Shown here: positions 15,803 through 22,735 of the stretch, piece by piece
How the letters are laid out: every line of letters starts with the position of its first letter
How positions within the stretch are numbered: the first letter of the stretch is position 1
Source of the DNA: CAZEDU01 sp964511185
Lineage (GTDB): Bacteria; Myxococcota; Myxococcia; Myxococcales; Myxococcaceae
Direction of reading: 5' to 3'
Length of the DNA: 33,742 bases
NCBI GenBank assembly: GCA_964511185.1
Contig: CAZEDU010000050.1
Span: 1-33,742 of the forward strand
Notes under the pieces: model-generated
Told to the model about the DNA's origin: nothing
The model's database searches: none
The model's input: only the letters and a program-made list of their open reading frames with translations
Made by a program: the position numbers and the translations under genes

Positions 15803-16717
15803 TTACGGCGCCGCCGCGGGAGCCGCGGCGGTGGAAGGGTCGGCCGAAGGGCTGAGCGGGAGCAGCGCGGCCCTCAGCTCTTGCGCGCGCGGCGTGCCGC
15901 GAATGTTGACCAGCGACTCGACGTAGTAGGCCAAGCCCCACAGCTGCTCCGGCGTCAGGCCCGACCCCCACGACGGCATCGCGGTGCCGCCGACGCCAGT
16001 GGCGATGACCTGCAGCAGGTCTTCGCGCCGCGTGCCGAACTTGACCCGCTGGGTGAGGAAGTTGGGGGGAAGGATGTTCGTCCCCCACTCGCTCTCTTTC
16101 TCCACCGAGTCGTAGAGCCCTGGGCGGAACTGGCCGTCGGACGGAATCTCGAAGCTCTTCAAGTGCTCGACGATCTGCTCCGGCGTCACGTACGCGGGGT
16201 GGCAGGTGAAGCACGAGGCGAGCCCGTGGTAGACGCGCTCGCCCTCCTTGACGCCGTCGGCGGGGTTGTCGCGCCACGGGTCCTCGGGGAGCGCGACCAC
16301 CGCGGCCGGCGCCTCGGCGTCGCCCGTGTAGAAGCGCCGCACGTACGCGATGAGCGGCGACAGCTCCTCGGGCGGCAGCAGGTGGAACGCGGGCATCGCG
16401 GTGCCGGCCAGCCCGCCGCGGATCACCCGCGCGAAGTCGACGTCGTGCGGCGTCGAGCCGGCCGCCACCGACGCGAACTTGAGCCGCCCGACGCGGAAGT
16501 CGCGCGGCTTGGGGTCCAGGAACTTCGCCGAAGGGCCATTGCCGTCGCCTTGCTCGCCGTGACAGCCGACACAGTAGGTCGCGTACACATGTCGGCCTTG
16601 GCGCAAGGTGTTCTCGGCCTTGTCGTGGCTTCCCCAACCCAGCTTGTCGGGTCCCCAATCATCGGCGGCGCAGCCGGACAGCAGCAGCGCCGCGCTCGCG
16701 AGCACGGGTCGGATCAT
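15803..16717 (-). CDS. Diheme cytochrome c lipoprotein (CcoP-like role)
   Basis: A 304-residue exported cytochrome. The signal ends in a lipobox, LLSGC (Cys16), so it is lipid-anchored rather than held by the transmembrane helix of classical CcoP. Two heme c sites are seen: C49-V-G-C52-H53 and C169-F-T-C172-H173. Methionines in GTAMPAF (about 108) and GTAMPSWG near the end are likely axial ligands. The start ATG 16717 overlaps the stop of the cupredoxin gene. It ends 16 bases before ccoN, so it most likely takes the CcoP place as electron entry to the oxidase. A C-terminal Ala/Pro tail resembles that of CcoN. The role is inferred from the operon. Confidence 0.9.
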   Translation of the reverse strand: MIRPVLASAALLLSGCAADDWGPDKLGWGSHDKAENTLRQGRHVYATYCVGCHGEQGDGNGPSAKFLDPKPRDFRVGRLKFASVAAGSTPHDVDFARVIRGGLAGTAMPAFHLLPPEELSPLIAYVRRFYTGDAEAPAAVVALPEDPWRDNPADGVKEGERVYHGLASCFTCHPAYVTPEQIVEHLKSFEIPSDGQFRPGLYDSVEKESEWGTNILPPNFLTQRVKFGTRREDLLQVIATGVGGTAMPSWGSGLTPEQLWGLAYYVESLVNIRGTPRAQELRAALLPLSPSADPSTAAAPAAAP

Positions 16718-17685
16718 GGTGTGGGGGTCTCCGGTATCAACGCGGTCATCTGCTCTTCCTCGGCGAGCGTCAGCGTCAGCTCGGTGGTGTCGTCCTTCGT
16801 CACGTGCGTCTGAACCTGGCCGGACAGGCGGGTGCCTCCGTCGACCGCGAGCGCCCGAACGCGCGCCGCGCCCACCGGAACGCCTTCGAGCCTGAACCGC
16901 CCATCGGCCTCGACCGCCGCGACGTACGGGTGGTCCACCACCAGCAGCCAACCGCGCTCGGTCGCGTGGTGCGCGCAGCGCATGGCGTACAGCCCCGGGC
17001 GGGGCAGCGAGACGGCGCGCGCCTCGGGGGTGCTCGGCGCCGGCCAGCTCACCGCCGGCCGACCCGACAGCGACAGCGTGACAGTGTGCAGCGCGCTGTC
17101 CTGGTTGAAGAGGCTCAAGCTGTCGCTCTTGCGCGCGACGACCACCGGCTCGACGTACCGGTTGCTGGCGATCGCCAGCTGCACCTGGCGCGGCGCGGTG
17201 AGGGCGCGGCCCGAGGCGGGGCCCTCGAGAAAGACCCACGCGCCGCGCGGTGGGGTTCCCTCTTGCGCGACGCGGCCTGCCAGGGCGCCGCTCTCGAACG
17301 CCGCGGCCGCCGCGCGGTAGCCCGTCACCGCAGAGCGCGTGGGGTCGCGCGGTGCGTGCTGCTTGGGTCGCAGCGCGATGGCGGTCCCAGACGCAAAGCC
17401 TTCGTAGAGAAGGGCGGTGATGATCATCTTCAGTGCCCACGTACCGCCGGTGCTGGTGAGCAGGTGGCCCCACGACCAGCGCCGCTCCAGCCCCAGCAGC
17501 GCGGCGGCCAGCGGCAGCACGGCCAAGTACGACACCGCGAAGCGCGCGACGTGCGAGGCGTGCGGCGCCGCCGACCAGAACGGGCCTCCCCAAAACAAGA
17601 AGAGCGCCACCGACACGGTGAGCACCGCGAGGAACGACCACCCGCTGAGCCCGATGCCTGGCAGTGGCCGACGAAGTCCGTTCAC
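16714..17685 (-). CDS. Membrane protein with cupredoxin-like domain, head of the cbb3 operon
   Basis: The frame is open from GTG 17802. I prefer GTG 17685 because the first helix follows soon after, but no clear ribosome site decides it. The product (about 323 residues) has three hydrophobic helices (WSFLAVLTVSVALFLFW, SYLAVLPLAAALLGL, ALKMIITALLYEGF). A periplasmic part follows with a cupredoxin-like region: NQDSALHTVTLSL and GLYAMRCAHHATERGWLLV, where His, Cys and His could bind copper as in plastocyanin-like folds. A carboxypeptidase-regulatory-like beta segment (RFRLEGVPVGAARVRAL) ends the protein. It overlaps the diheme cytochrome gene, so copper handling or electron transfer for the oxidase is likely. 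I do not know a named family for the whole architecture. Confidence 0.8.
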   Translation of the reverse strand: MNGLRRPLPGIGLSGWSFLAVLTVSVALFLFWGGPFWSAAPHASHVARFAVSYLAVLPLAAALLGLERRWSWGHLLTSTGGTWALKMIITALLYEGFASGTAIALRPKQHAPRDPTRSAVTGYRAAAAAFESGALAGRVAQEGTPPRGAWVFLEGPASGRALTAPRQVQLAIASNRYVEPVVVARKSDSLSLFNQDSALHTVTLSLSGRPAVSWPAPSTPEARAVSLPRPGLYAMRCAHHATERGWLLVVDHPYVAAVEADGRFRLEGVPVGAARVRALAVDGGTRLSGQVQTHVTKDDTTELTLTLAEEEQMTALIPETPTP

Positions 17686-17806
17686 GAGCGGCAGCCCAAT
17701 GCAAAGTGAATTCCTGAACGCTTTCCCGGGCCGGCCGGTCGCGCGCCTGCACAAGTTGCGCAAAGCGAGCGCTGACGCCGGCCAGCCGCGAAAAAAACGC
17801 ACGCCC

Positions 17807-18088
17807 TTAGGCGCGGCGTCCGGCTTCGGCGATGTCGCGCAGCTCGTCCCGGAAACGGCGGACCTGCTTCACCAGGTCGACCATGGCCTCGCGGGTGGCT
17901 TCAGGGGCGGTCTTCACCCACCGCTCCAGCTCGTGCACGCGGGGCTCGAGCAGCCTCCAGCGATCCTTCAGATCCATGTTGGCCAGGTGCAGGTGCACGC
18001 GCACCTCGTCGCGCAGCGTGGCGAGCTGTCGCTGAATCTCTTCGAGCTGTCGCTCCAGGGGATCTGGTGTCTTTTGTCGAGTACCCAT
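17807..18088 (-). CDS. Small coiled-coil protein
   Basis: A 93-residue soluble protein, nearly all helix, with heptad-like spacing (LERQLEEIQRQLATLRDEVRVHLHL, then LEPRVHELERW and LVKQVRRFRDELRDIAE). The start ATG 18088 has GAGGAG six bases upstream; a longer frame to 18163 has no such site. A sigma-54-like promoter lies 28 bases upstream. No signal peptide or membrane helix is seen. The function is unknown. It lies between the oxidase operon and the desaturase gene, all on the minus strand, but the promoter suggests it is transcribed separately. Confidence 0.8.
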   Translation of the reverse strand: MGTRQKTPDPLERQLEEIQRQLATLRDEVRVHLHLANMDLKDRWRLLEPRVHELERWVKTAPEATREAMVDLVKQVRRFRDELRDIAEAGRRA

Positions 18089-18115
18089 GTCGGTCTCCTC
18101 TCGAGACCTCACTGG

Positions 18116-18132
18116 TACAACGCACGTGCCAA
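18116..18132 (-). promoter_or_regulatory. Sigma-54-like promoter
   Basis: Read on the minus strand, TTGGCACGTGCGTTGTA matches the -24/-12 consensus (YTGGCACG-N4-TTGCW) at all fixed positions but one, with GT instead of GC at -12. It lies about 28 bases before the ATG of the 93-residue coiled-coil gene, leaving room for a short leader with its GAGGAG. It requires an enhancer-binding activator, which is not in the window. Confidence 0.5.
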
Positions 18133-18225
18133 CGCGCTCTTTCGAAGAGATCGCGCGCGTCACGGCGCAAAAGGGACGCCGGGCTGGGGAGCGGGGCGGG
18201 CGCCGCGCAGAGTCTGCGGAGGCGG

Positions 18226-19188
18226 TTACGCGGCCTTCTCGACGGGCGCTTCCACCGCCTGATCGTGGTCCGGCCGAACGACGCGGCTAAACAGGGTCAG
18301 CTTGCGGTCGAACAGAAAGCGGAGCAGCAGGCCGCTCCACGAGCGGTGGGCGTGCAGGGGATCGTAGAACTCCGGGGCGAGCGCCTTGAGCTTGGGCAGG
18401 TTCGGCCACGGAATCGACATGAAGTCGTGGTGCTCGTTGTGGAAGCCGACGTTGAACGCGATCGCGTTCGCCGGGCCGTAATACGAGTACGTCTCTTGGT
18501 TGGGCTTCACGATGTAGTGCTCTTGAATCCAGCGGCCGCCCACCGGGTGCAGCCCCACCGAGAAGAACGTCGAGAGCAGCAGGTACGCGAACGCGCCGAA
18601 GCCCCAGAAGTAGAACACCGCGCCCGCGGCGCCCACGGTCGCCGCCAGGTTCAACGCGCCCCAGCGGTCGAGCAGAAACACGCGCCGCACGCGCAGCGGC
18701 CGCACCAGCCCTTCGATGAGGGAGAAGAAGGTGAACCAGATGATCTTCCGGACGGTGCTGTCACCCACCCAGGCCGCTTCCTTCGGGCCGGCGAGGTCCG
18801 CGTCCCAACCGAGCTCGCCTTGATACTTGTGGTGCAGCAGGTGGTAGTGCCGAAACGCGATCGCCGAAGGCACCACGCCCGGGAGGTTGGCCAGAATCGC
18901 CAACAGCTTGTTGCTCGCGGGCTTCCTGGCCGCCAGGTTGTGCGCGCACTCGTGAATCAAGACGAAGAGCGCGTGATCGGCGAACGCGCCGAAGAGCCAC
19001 GCGCCGGCGAGCACCGCCCACCACGGCGTGTCCTTGAGCAGGAACGCCGCCACGAACTGGCTCGCGACCACGAGGGCGATCCACACACCGTAGAGCGCCT
19101 TCACTTCCGGGTGGGCCTTGAGAATCTGCCTCGTCCTGCCGGCGTGAGGCTCGTCGTACGTCACCCGGGTGTAGTTCATGTGGGCCAT
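18226..19188 (-). CDS. Fatty-acid desaturase, sphingolipid delta4-desaturase (DES1)-like
   Basis: A 320-residue membrane desaturase. Three histidine boxes bind the di-iron centre: H79-ECA-H83, H116-LL-H119-H120 and H250-NE-H253-H254. The region before the third box (EHY, then ETYSYYGP and FNVGFHNEHHDF) and the N-terminus (YDEPHAGRTRQIL) follow human DEGS1 closely, from memory of that sequence. DEGS1 converts dihydroceramide to ceramide, so a sphingolipid or similar long-chain substrate is likely. Several hydrophobic helices flank the boxes. The start ATG 19188 has GGAGG only three bases upstream; ATG 19179, three codons in, is possible. No serine palmitoyltransferase or ceramide synthase gene is in the window. 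The substrate in this organism is inferred. Confidence 0.92.
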   Translation of the reverse strand: MAHMNYTRVTYDEPHAGRTRQILKAHPEVKALYGVWIALVVASQFVAAFLLKDTPWWAVLAGAWLFGAFADHALFVLIHECAHNLAARKPASNKLLAILANLPGVVPSAIAFRHYHLLHHKYQGELGWDADLAGPKEAAWVGDSTVRKIIWFTFFSLIEGLVRPLRVRRVFLLDRWGALNLAATVGAAGAVFYFWGFGAFAYLLLSTFFSVGLHPVGGRWIQEHYIVKPNQETYSYYGPANAIAFNVGFHNEHHDFMSIPWPNLPKLKALAPEFYDPLHAHRSWSGLLLRFLFDRKLTLFSRVVRPDHDQAVEAPVEKAA

Positions 19189-19272
19189 ACCCCTCCAGTT
19201 GGGCGGCGATTGCTAGCAGTTGAACGGTGCTCTTGTCGACCCGGCCACTCCAGGGTTGCCCAAACGAACACC

Positions 19273-19896
19273 TCAGGGGCGGGAGGGTGTCACCGCGGGG
19301 AGGCGTTTTTTGGCCTGAGTCCGCTCGGGGACGTGCACCAGCGGCGGGCGAGGGCGGTGCATCGCCTGCTTCGTCTCGAGCCACGGGACCGGATCGATCG
19401 CCTCCACGCTGAAGAAGCCCACCCGGTAGATGCCGAAGTGCAGGTGCGGCGGCGTGCCGCGCGCGTTGCCGGTGTTGCCCACCGTCCCGAGCAGAGCTCC
19501 GGGCTCCACGGCCATACCGGGCCGGAGCCCCGGCGCCCAGCTGCTCAGGTGCGCGTAGTAGTAGAGCGCCGGGCCGCCGCCGAGCACCGTCACCACCCGG
19601 CCGCCCAGCTCGTCGTGGCCCACCTTGATGATCGTCCCGCTCGCCGCCGCGACCACCGGCGTCCCAGCGGGCGCGAAGATGTCCACGCCCTCGTGCCGGC
19701 GGCCGCCCCGGGGGGCGTGCCAGGTGCTGCGCACGTCGACGCGCCGCACGCCTTCGACCGGCATCATCACGTCGCGGGGCTCCAAGAAGTGGCGCCACGG
19801 AAAGCGGATCAACGCGCCGGTGAAGACGAAGAGGGCGATCGCCAGGAACCCCAGCGACAGCAGCCGGACATGCAGGAGGAAGGACGCGCGGGTCAT
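19273..19896 (-). CDS. M23 (LytM) family metallopeptidase, membrane-anchored
   Basis: A 207-residue protein with an N-terminal transmembrane helix (LLSLGFLAIALFVFTGALI, 12-30) and a periplasmic peptidase domain. The zinc ligands are His68 and Asp72 (HEGVD) and His153 in HLHF (151-154); His116 in YAHL is the likely catalytic base, so all key residues are present. Such enzymes cut peptidoglycan cross-links or peptides. The start ATG 19896 is the first that gives the membrane anchor. It ends 84 bases before the desaturase start, so the two may be co-transcribed. The region upstream of its start is short and soon interrupted by the 100-N gap. Confidence 0.9.
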   Translation of the reverse strand: MTRASFLLHVRLLSLGFLAIALFVFTGALIRFPWRHFLEPRDVMMPVEGVRRVDVRSTWHAPRGGRRHEGVDIFAPAGTPVVAAASGTIIKVGHDELGGRVVTVLGGGPALYYYAHLSSWAPGLRPGMAVEPGALLGTVGNTGNARGTPPHLHFGIYRVGFFSVEAIDPVPWLETKQAMHRPRPPLVHVPERTQAKKRLPAVTPSRP

Positions 19897-19978
19897 CGGC
19901 GAATCGCGGGTGCAACGCGCGTGCGGGGGTTGGGGTTCCCGACAAGCGTGCTCTGCGCCTCGCGTTATCGCACACCTG

Positions 19979-20078
19979 NNNNNNNNNNNNNNNNNNNNNN
20001 NNNNNNNNNNNNNNNNNNNNNNNNNNNNNNNNNNNNNNNNNNNNNNNNNNNNNNNNNNNNNNNNNNNNNNNNNNNNNN
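19979..20078. other. Assembly gap of 100 N
   Basis: One hundred undetermined bases, a conventional gap size. The tandem repeat at its right edge probably caused the break, so the true length is unknown. Confidence 0.98.
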
Positions 20079-20143
20079 GCGACCACATCTGGCGACCACA
20101 TCTGGCGACCACATCTGGCGACCACATCTGGCGACCACATCTG
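20079..20143. repeat. Tandem repeat, 13-bp unit, five copies visible
   Basis: Five exact, contiguous copies of GCGACCACATCTG run from the right edge of the N gap, followed by GCGCGGG. There are no spacers, so this is not a CRISPR array. The array is non-coding, downstream of the Cys-rich lipoprotein gene and upstream of the M23 gene (both minus). The unit length is not a multiple of three. More copies are likely hidden in the gap. Confidence 0.95.
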
Positions 20144-20170
20144 GCGCGGGCCAAGGGCCGCACTGTGTGT

Positions 20171-20662
20171 TTACGGAGAGCAGATGGATTGGTCGACGCC
20201 GAAGCCGATGAACAGACACGTCGGCAGCGAGGCGGGACAATCCTCGCCCCTCTCGCACAGGTCGGAGCAGAGGTTCGGCGGCGCGTCGAGCTCGAGGCAC
20301 AGCGCGCTGCCGCAGTCGCCCTCTTGGGTGCAGACGTCGCCCGCGTCGCCTTGGCCGCGCGCCCCGGGGACGCAGAAGACGTTGCTGCCCGACGAGTCCT
20401 GGCTCTCGCAGCGGTAGCCCTCGGGGCACTCGTGGCTGGTGAAGCACGGACACGAGGTCGGCGTGGGACAGCCGGCGTCCGCGCCCGCGTCGTGCGCGCC
20501 CCCGTCGACTCCGGAGTCGCTCGAGCCGGCGTCCGACGGGCCGCCGTCAACGCCGGCGTCCGCGCTCGGCGCCTCGTCGGCGGTGGGAAGGCACGCGACC
20601 ACGGCCAACGCGCAGGCCCAGGCCGCCCAGATCCAGATCCATCGCTTCGACACGGTCGTCAT
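20171..20662 (-). CDS. Cys-rich lipoprotein
   Basis: A 163-residue exported lipoprotein: the signal helix ends at AVVAC (Cys24). A low-complexity spacer rich in Asp, Ala, Gly and Ser follows (about 30-64). The C-terminal part holds more than ten cysteines (for example SCPCFTSHECPEGYRCES, and later CTQEGDCGSALC), probably forming disulphides. This architecture is common among surface lipoproteins of myxobacteria; no enzymatic motif is visible and the function is unknown. The start is ATG 20662 without a strong ribosome site. The 13-bp tandem array and the N gap lie just downstream. Confidence 0.8.
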   Translation of the reverse strand: MTTVSKRWIWIWAAWACALAVVACLPTADEAPSADAGVDGGPSDAGSSDSGVDGGAHDAGADAGCPTPTSCPCFTSHECPEGYRCESQDSSGSNVFCVPGARGQGDAGDVCTQEGDCGSALCLELDAPPNLCSDLCERGEDCPASLPTCLFIGFGVDQSICSP

Positions 20663-20725
20663 CTCGCGTCGAGATCATCGAAGCGAGCCTGGAAAAGTTG
20701 AGCGTCCGTGCCCACCTTCCAAGGC

Positions 20726-21166
20726 ATGCCGAAACGAGAGTGGATCGTGATCGCCGATGCCAGCCGGGCCCGCGTCTTCGAGCACGTGCCCAAGCGACGC
20801 CCGCCCTGGGCCTTGGTGCTGGAGCTGGAGAACCCGGAGGGCCGCGAGCAAGGCCCAGACTTGATGCCCAACCGCGGAGCGCGCATTCAGCACACGCGCG
20901 AGAAGACCGCCCGCGGCCGCCTGCAACCTCAATCGCTCCACGAGGTCGAGGCGCAGCGCTTCGCGGGCGAGCTCCTCCACGAGCTGAAGCGCGGGCTCGC
21001 GGCGCACCGCTTCGACTCGTTGGTGCTGGTGGCGCCGCCGAAGTTCTTGGGCATGCTGCGCGACGGCATGAGCGGGCCGCTCACGCGGCGGGTGCGCGAC
21101 ACGCTGGCCAAAGACTTCAGCAAGCTCGACGGCAACCCGCTGCACGAGAGGCTCGACTCGCTCTGA
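20726..21166 (+). CDS. Host attachment family protein (baeRF-type)
   Basis: A 146-residue cytoplasmic protein that opens MPKREWIVIADASRARVFEH, the standard beginning of the 'protein required for attachment to host cells' family, related to eRF1-like folds. The rest also fits: an HEVEAQRFAGELLHELKRGL helix and the LVLVAPPKFLGMLRDGM strand-loop. Despite the name, the biochemical role of the family is not firmly established. The start is ATG 20726, fitting the usual N-terminus; GTG 20708 would add six residues. It stands just upstream of the cytochrome/beta-barrel gene on the same strand. Confidence 0.85.
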   Translation: MPKREWIVIADASRARVFEHVPKRRPPWALVLELENPEGREQGPDLMPNRGARIQHTREKTARGRLQPQSLHEVEAQRFAGELLHELKRGLAAHRFDSLVLVAPPKFLGMLRDGMSGPLTRRVRDTLAKDFSKLDGNPLHERLDSL

Positions 21167-21206
21167 AGGCTCGTGCTACCGCCTGGCCTTCGAGGGAGGC
21201 CCGGAG

Positions 21207-22262
21207 CTGCACGCGCGCGCGTCGATCGCATCGCTCGTCTTGTTGACCGCGCTGAGCGCCCACGCGCAGAGCGCGGCGGCCGTCGAGCCGGTGGACGCGC
21301 TCACGCTCTGGGCCCAGCACTGCGCCCGCTGCCACGGCGCGGACGGCCGGGGAGAGGTCGCTCCCGAGCTGCTCGTGGCGATGGGCATGGCGCCCCGCGA
21401 CCTCACCGCGCCGTACCTCAACAGCGGCCAGCGCCGCAGCGACTGGTTGCGGATCGTTCGGCACGGCGGCCCGGCGCTCGGGTTGTCGGCCGCGATGCCC
21501 GCCTGGGGACAGGCGCTCTCGGAGGCGCAGATGGTCGCGCTGGTCGACGCCTTGAAGGCGCTGGTGCCCGAGGAGCGCTACCCGCAAGGCGAGCTCAGCT
21601 TCGTGCGCGCGCAGCGGGTGAAGAACGCCTACCCCGACCGCGAGGTGTCGCTCAGCGTCGACGGCGACGCCCTCGCGCGCGGCGTGTGGGCCGGCGAGGT
21701 CGGCTTCACCGCGCGGTTCCTGGAGCGCGCGGAGTGGGAGGTCAACGTGCCGGCCTTCACCGACGGGCAGCGCGCTTCGCTCGGCGACGTCGGCGCGGGC
21801 CTCAAGTACGTCCTCGCGCACAGCCGCGCGCGCGGGCTCATCCTGTCGTCCGGCGTCGGGGCGTCGTTTCCGACCGGCGGCTCGAACGCCGTCCGCGCGA
21901 AGCCCTACCTCGCCTTCGGCTTCAGCCCGGTGCGTGTCCTCGAGCTGCAGTGGAGCGGCGAGGCGTCGCTCCCCATCGCCAACCCCGGCGCGGTGGCGGC
22001 CGTGTCGGGCGGAATGGCGGCGACGCTCGCGCTCCCGGAGGGCAAGCGAGGTCTGTTCCCCATGGTCGAGGTCTGGGGCGAACGGTCACTCGAGCTGCCG
22101 GCGTACGGCGTCTGGCTGCTCCCCGGCGCGGCGTGGCGCATCACACCCTCGGGGCGCGTGAGCCTGGCCGCCTCGGCGGTCCTCTCCCTGGCCGGCAGCA
22201 CCCGCGGCGACGTCGGGATGAGGGGCTACCTGAGCTGGGAGTGGGGCGACGGCCGCCTCTGA
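21207..22262 (+). CDS. Cytochrome c domain fused to a beta-barrel-like domain, probable CTG start
   Basis: No ATG, GTG or TTG gives a complete signal peptide; TTG 21240 leaves only a stub. A CTG codon at 21207 lies seven bases after GGGAGG and would start a good signal peptide (HARASIASLVLLTALSAHA, then QS). The product would be 351 residues. The N-terminal domain has one c-type heme site, C39-A-R-C42-H43, and a possible axial Met (AAMPAWG). From about 140 on, alternating amphipathic strands with aromatic ends (VGFTARFLERAEWEVNV, GLKYVLAH, PYLAFGFSPVRVLELQW) look like an outer-membrane barrel, ending LSWEWGDGRL. A heme-bearing barrel might pass electrons at the outer membrane; that is inference. 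Confidence 0.78.
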   Translation: MHARASIASLVLLTALSAHAQSAAAVEPVDALTLWAQHCARCHGADGRGEVAPELLVAMGMAPRDLTAPYLNSGQRRSDWLRIVRHGGPALGLSAAMPAWGQALSEAQMVALVDALKALVPEERYPQGELSFVRAQRVKNAYPDREVSLSVDGDALARGVWAGEVGFTARFLERAEWEVNVPAFTDGQRASLGDVGAGLKYVLAHSRARGLILSSGVGASFPTGGSNAVRAKPYLAFGFSPVRVLELQWSGEASLPIANPGAVAAVSGGMAATLALPEGKRGLFPMVEVWGERSLELPAYGVWLLPGAAWRITPSGRVSLAASAVLSLAGSTRGDVGMRGYLSWEWGDGRL

Positions 22263-22358
22263 CGGCGCGCACGCCTGAGCGGTCGCCCTGCGGCGCGCCG
22301 ACCGAACGTTGAACTCTCAACGCCCAGTGCCCACCTCGACTGACGAGGAGGAAGACGA

Positions 22359-22712
22359 ATGCACCGGTGGCTTTGGGTGGTGGGAGCAGTGGCACTGGGC
22401 AGCGCCTGTGCCACGACGAACTTCGAGACGAAAGAGAAGATGGCGGAGTCTCGCGCCGCCGTTCGCGCGGCGGAGGCGATAGGCGCAGACCAGGTGGCTC
22501 CGGCCGCGCTGCACCTGCAGTACGCGCGAGACCAGATCAGCCGCGCACAGCGCTTCCTGCAAGAGGGGGATGCGCAGCGCGCGGCGTGGATTCTGGAGCG
22601 CGCCGAAGCGGACGCGAACTTGGCGTACGCGTTCGCGCGTGAGGTGCCTCTGCGCAACCAGGCGTTGGAGGCGCAGGAGCAGGTTCAACGACTTCAGGAG
22701 CAGAGCCGCTAG
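22359..22712 (+). CDS. DUF4398 lipoprotein
   Basis: A 117-residue lipoprotein with the lipobox LGSAC (Cys17). The mature part is a helical DUF4398-type domain with paired-helix repeats (AAVRAAEAIGADQVAPAAL, then YARDQISRAQRFLQEGDAQRA). A charged tail follows, reading EAQEQVQRLQEQSR. A GAGGAGG ribosome site lies just upstream of ATG 22359. The next gene, 23 bases away, encodes a related DUF4398 domain fused to OmpA, so the pair is an operon. Members of this family are thought to be periplasmic or outer-membrane lipoproteins of unknown role. Confidence 0.85.
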   Translation: MHRWLWVVGAVALGSACATTNFETKEKMAESRAAVRAAEAIGADQVAPAALHLQYARDQISRAQRFLQEGDAQRAAWILERAEADANLAYAFAREVPLRNQALEAQEQVQRLQEQSR

Positions 22713-22735
22713 CCGCGGCAAGGAGGAGGAGCACG

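Noticed and set aside
15803..17752. 649-codon minus-strand read-through frame
   Set aside because: Only the part from ATG 16717 is a real cytochrome; the upstream part is a shadow of the cupredoxin gene.
17756..17763. TTGCGCAA palindrome upstream of the cbb3 operon as a possible FNR-type site
   Set aside because: It does not match TTGAT-N4-ATCAA, and the motif lies inside the possible longer reading frame; not supported as a regulatory site.
20079..20143. Possible CRISPR array
   Set aside because: The 13-bp units are contiguous and identical with no spacers, and no cas genes are present.
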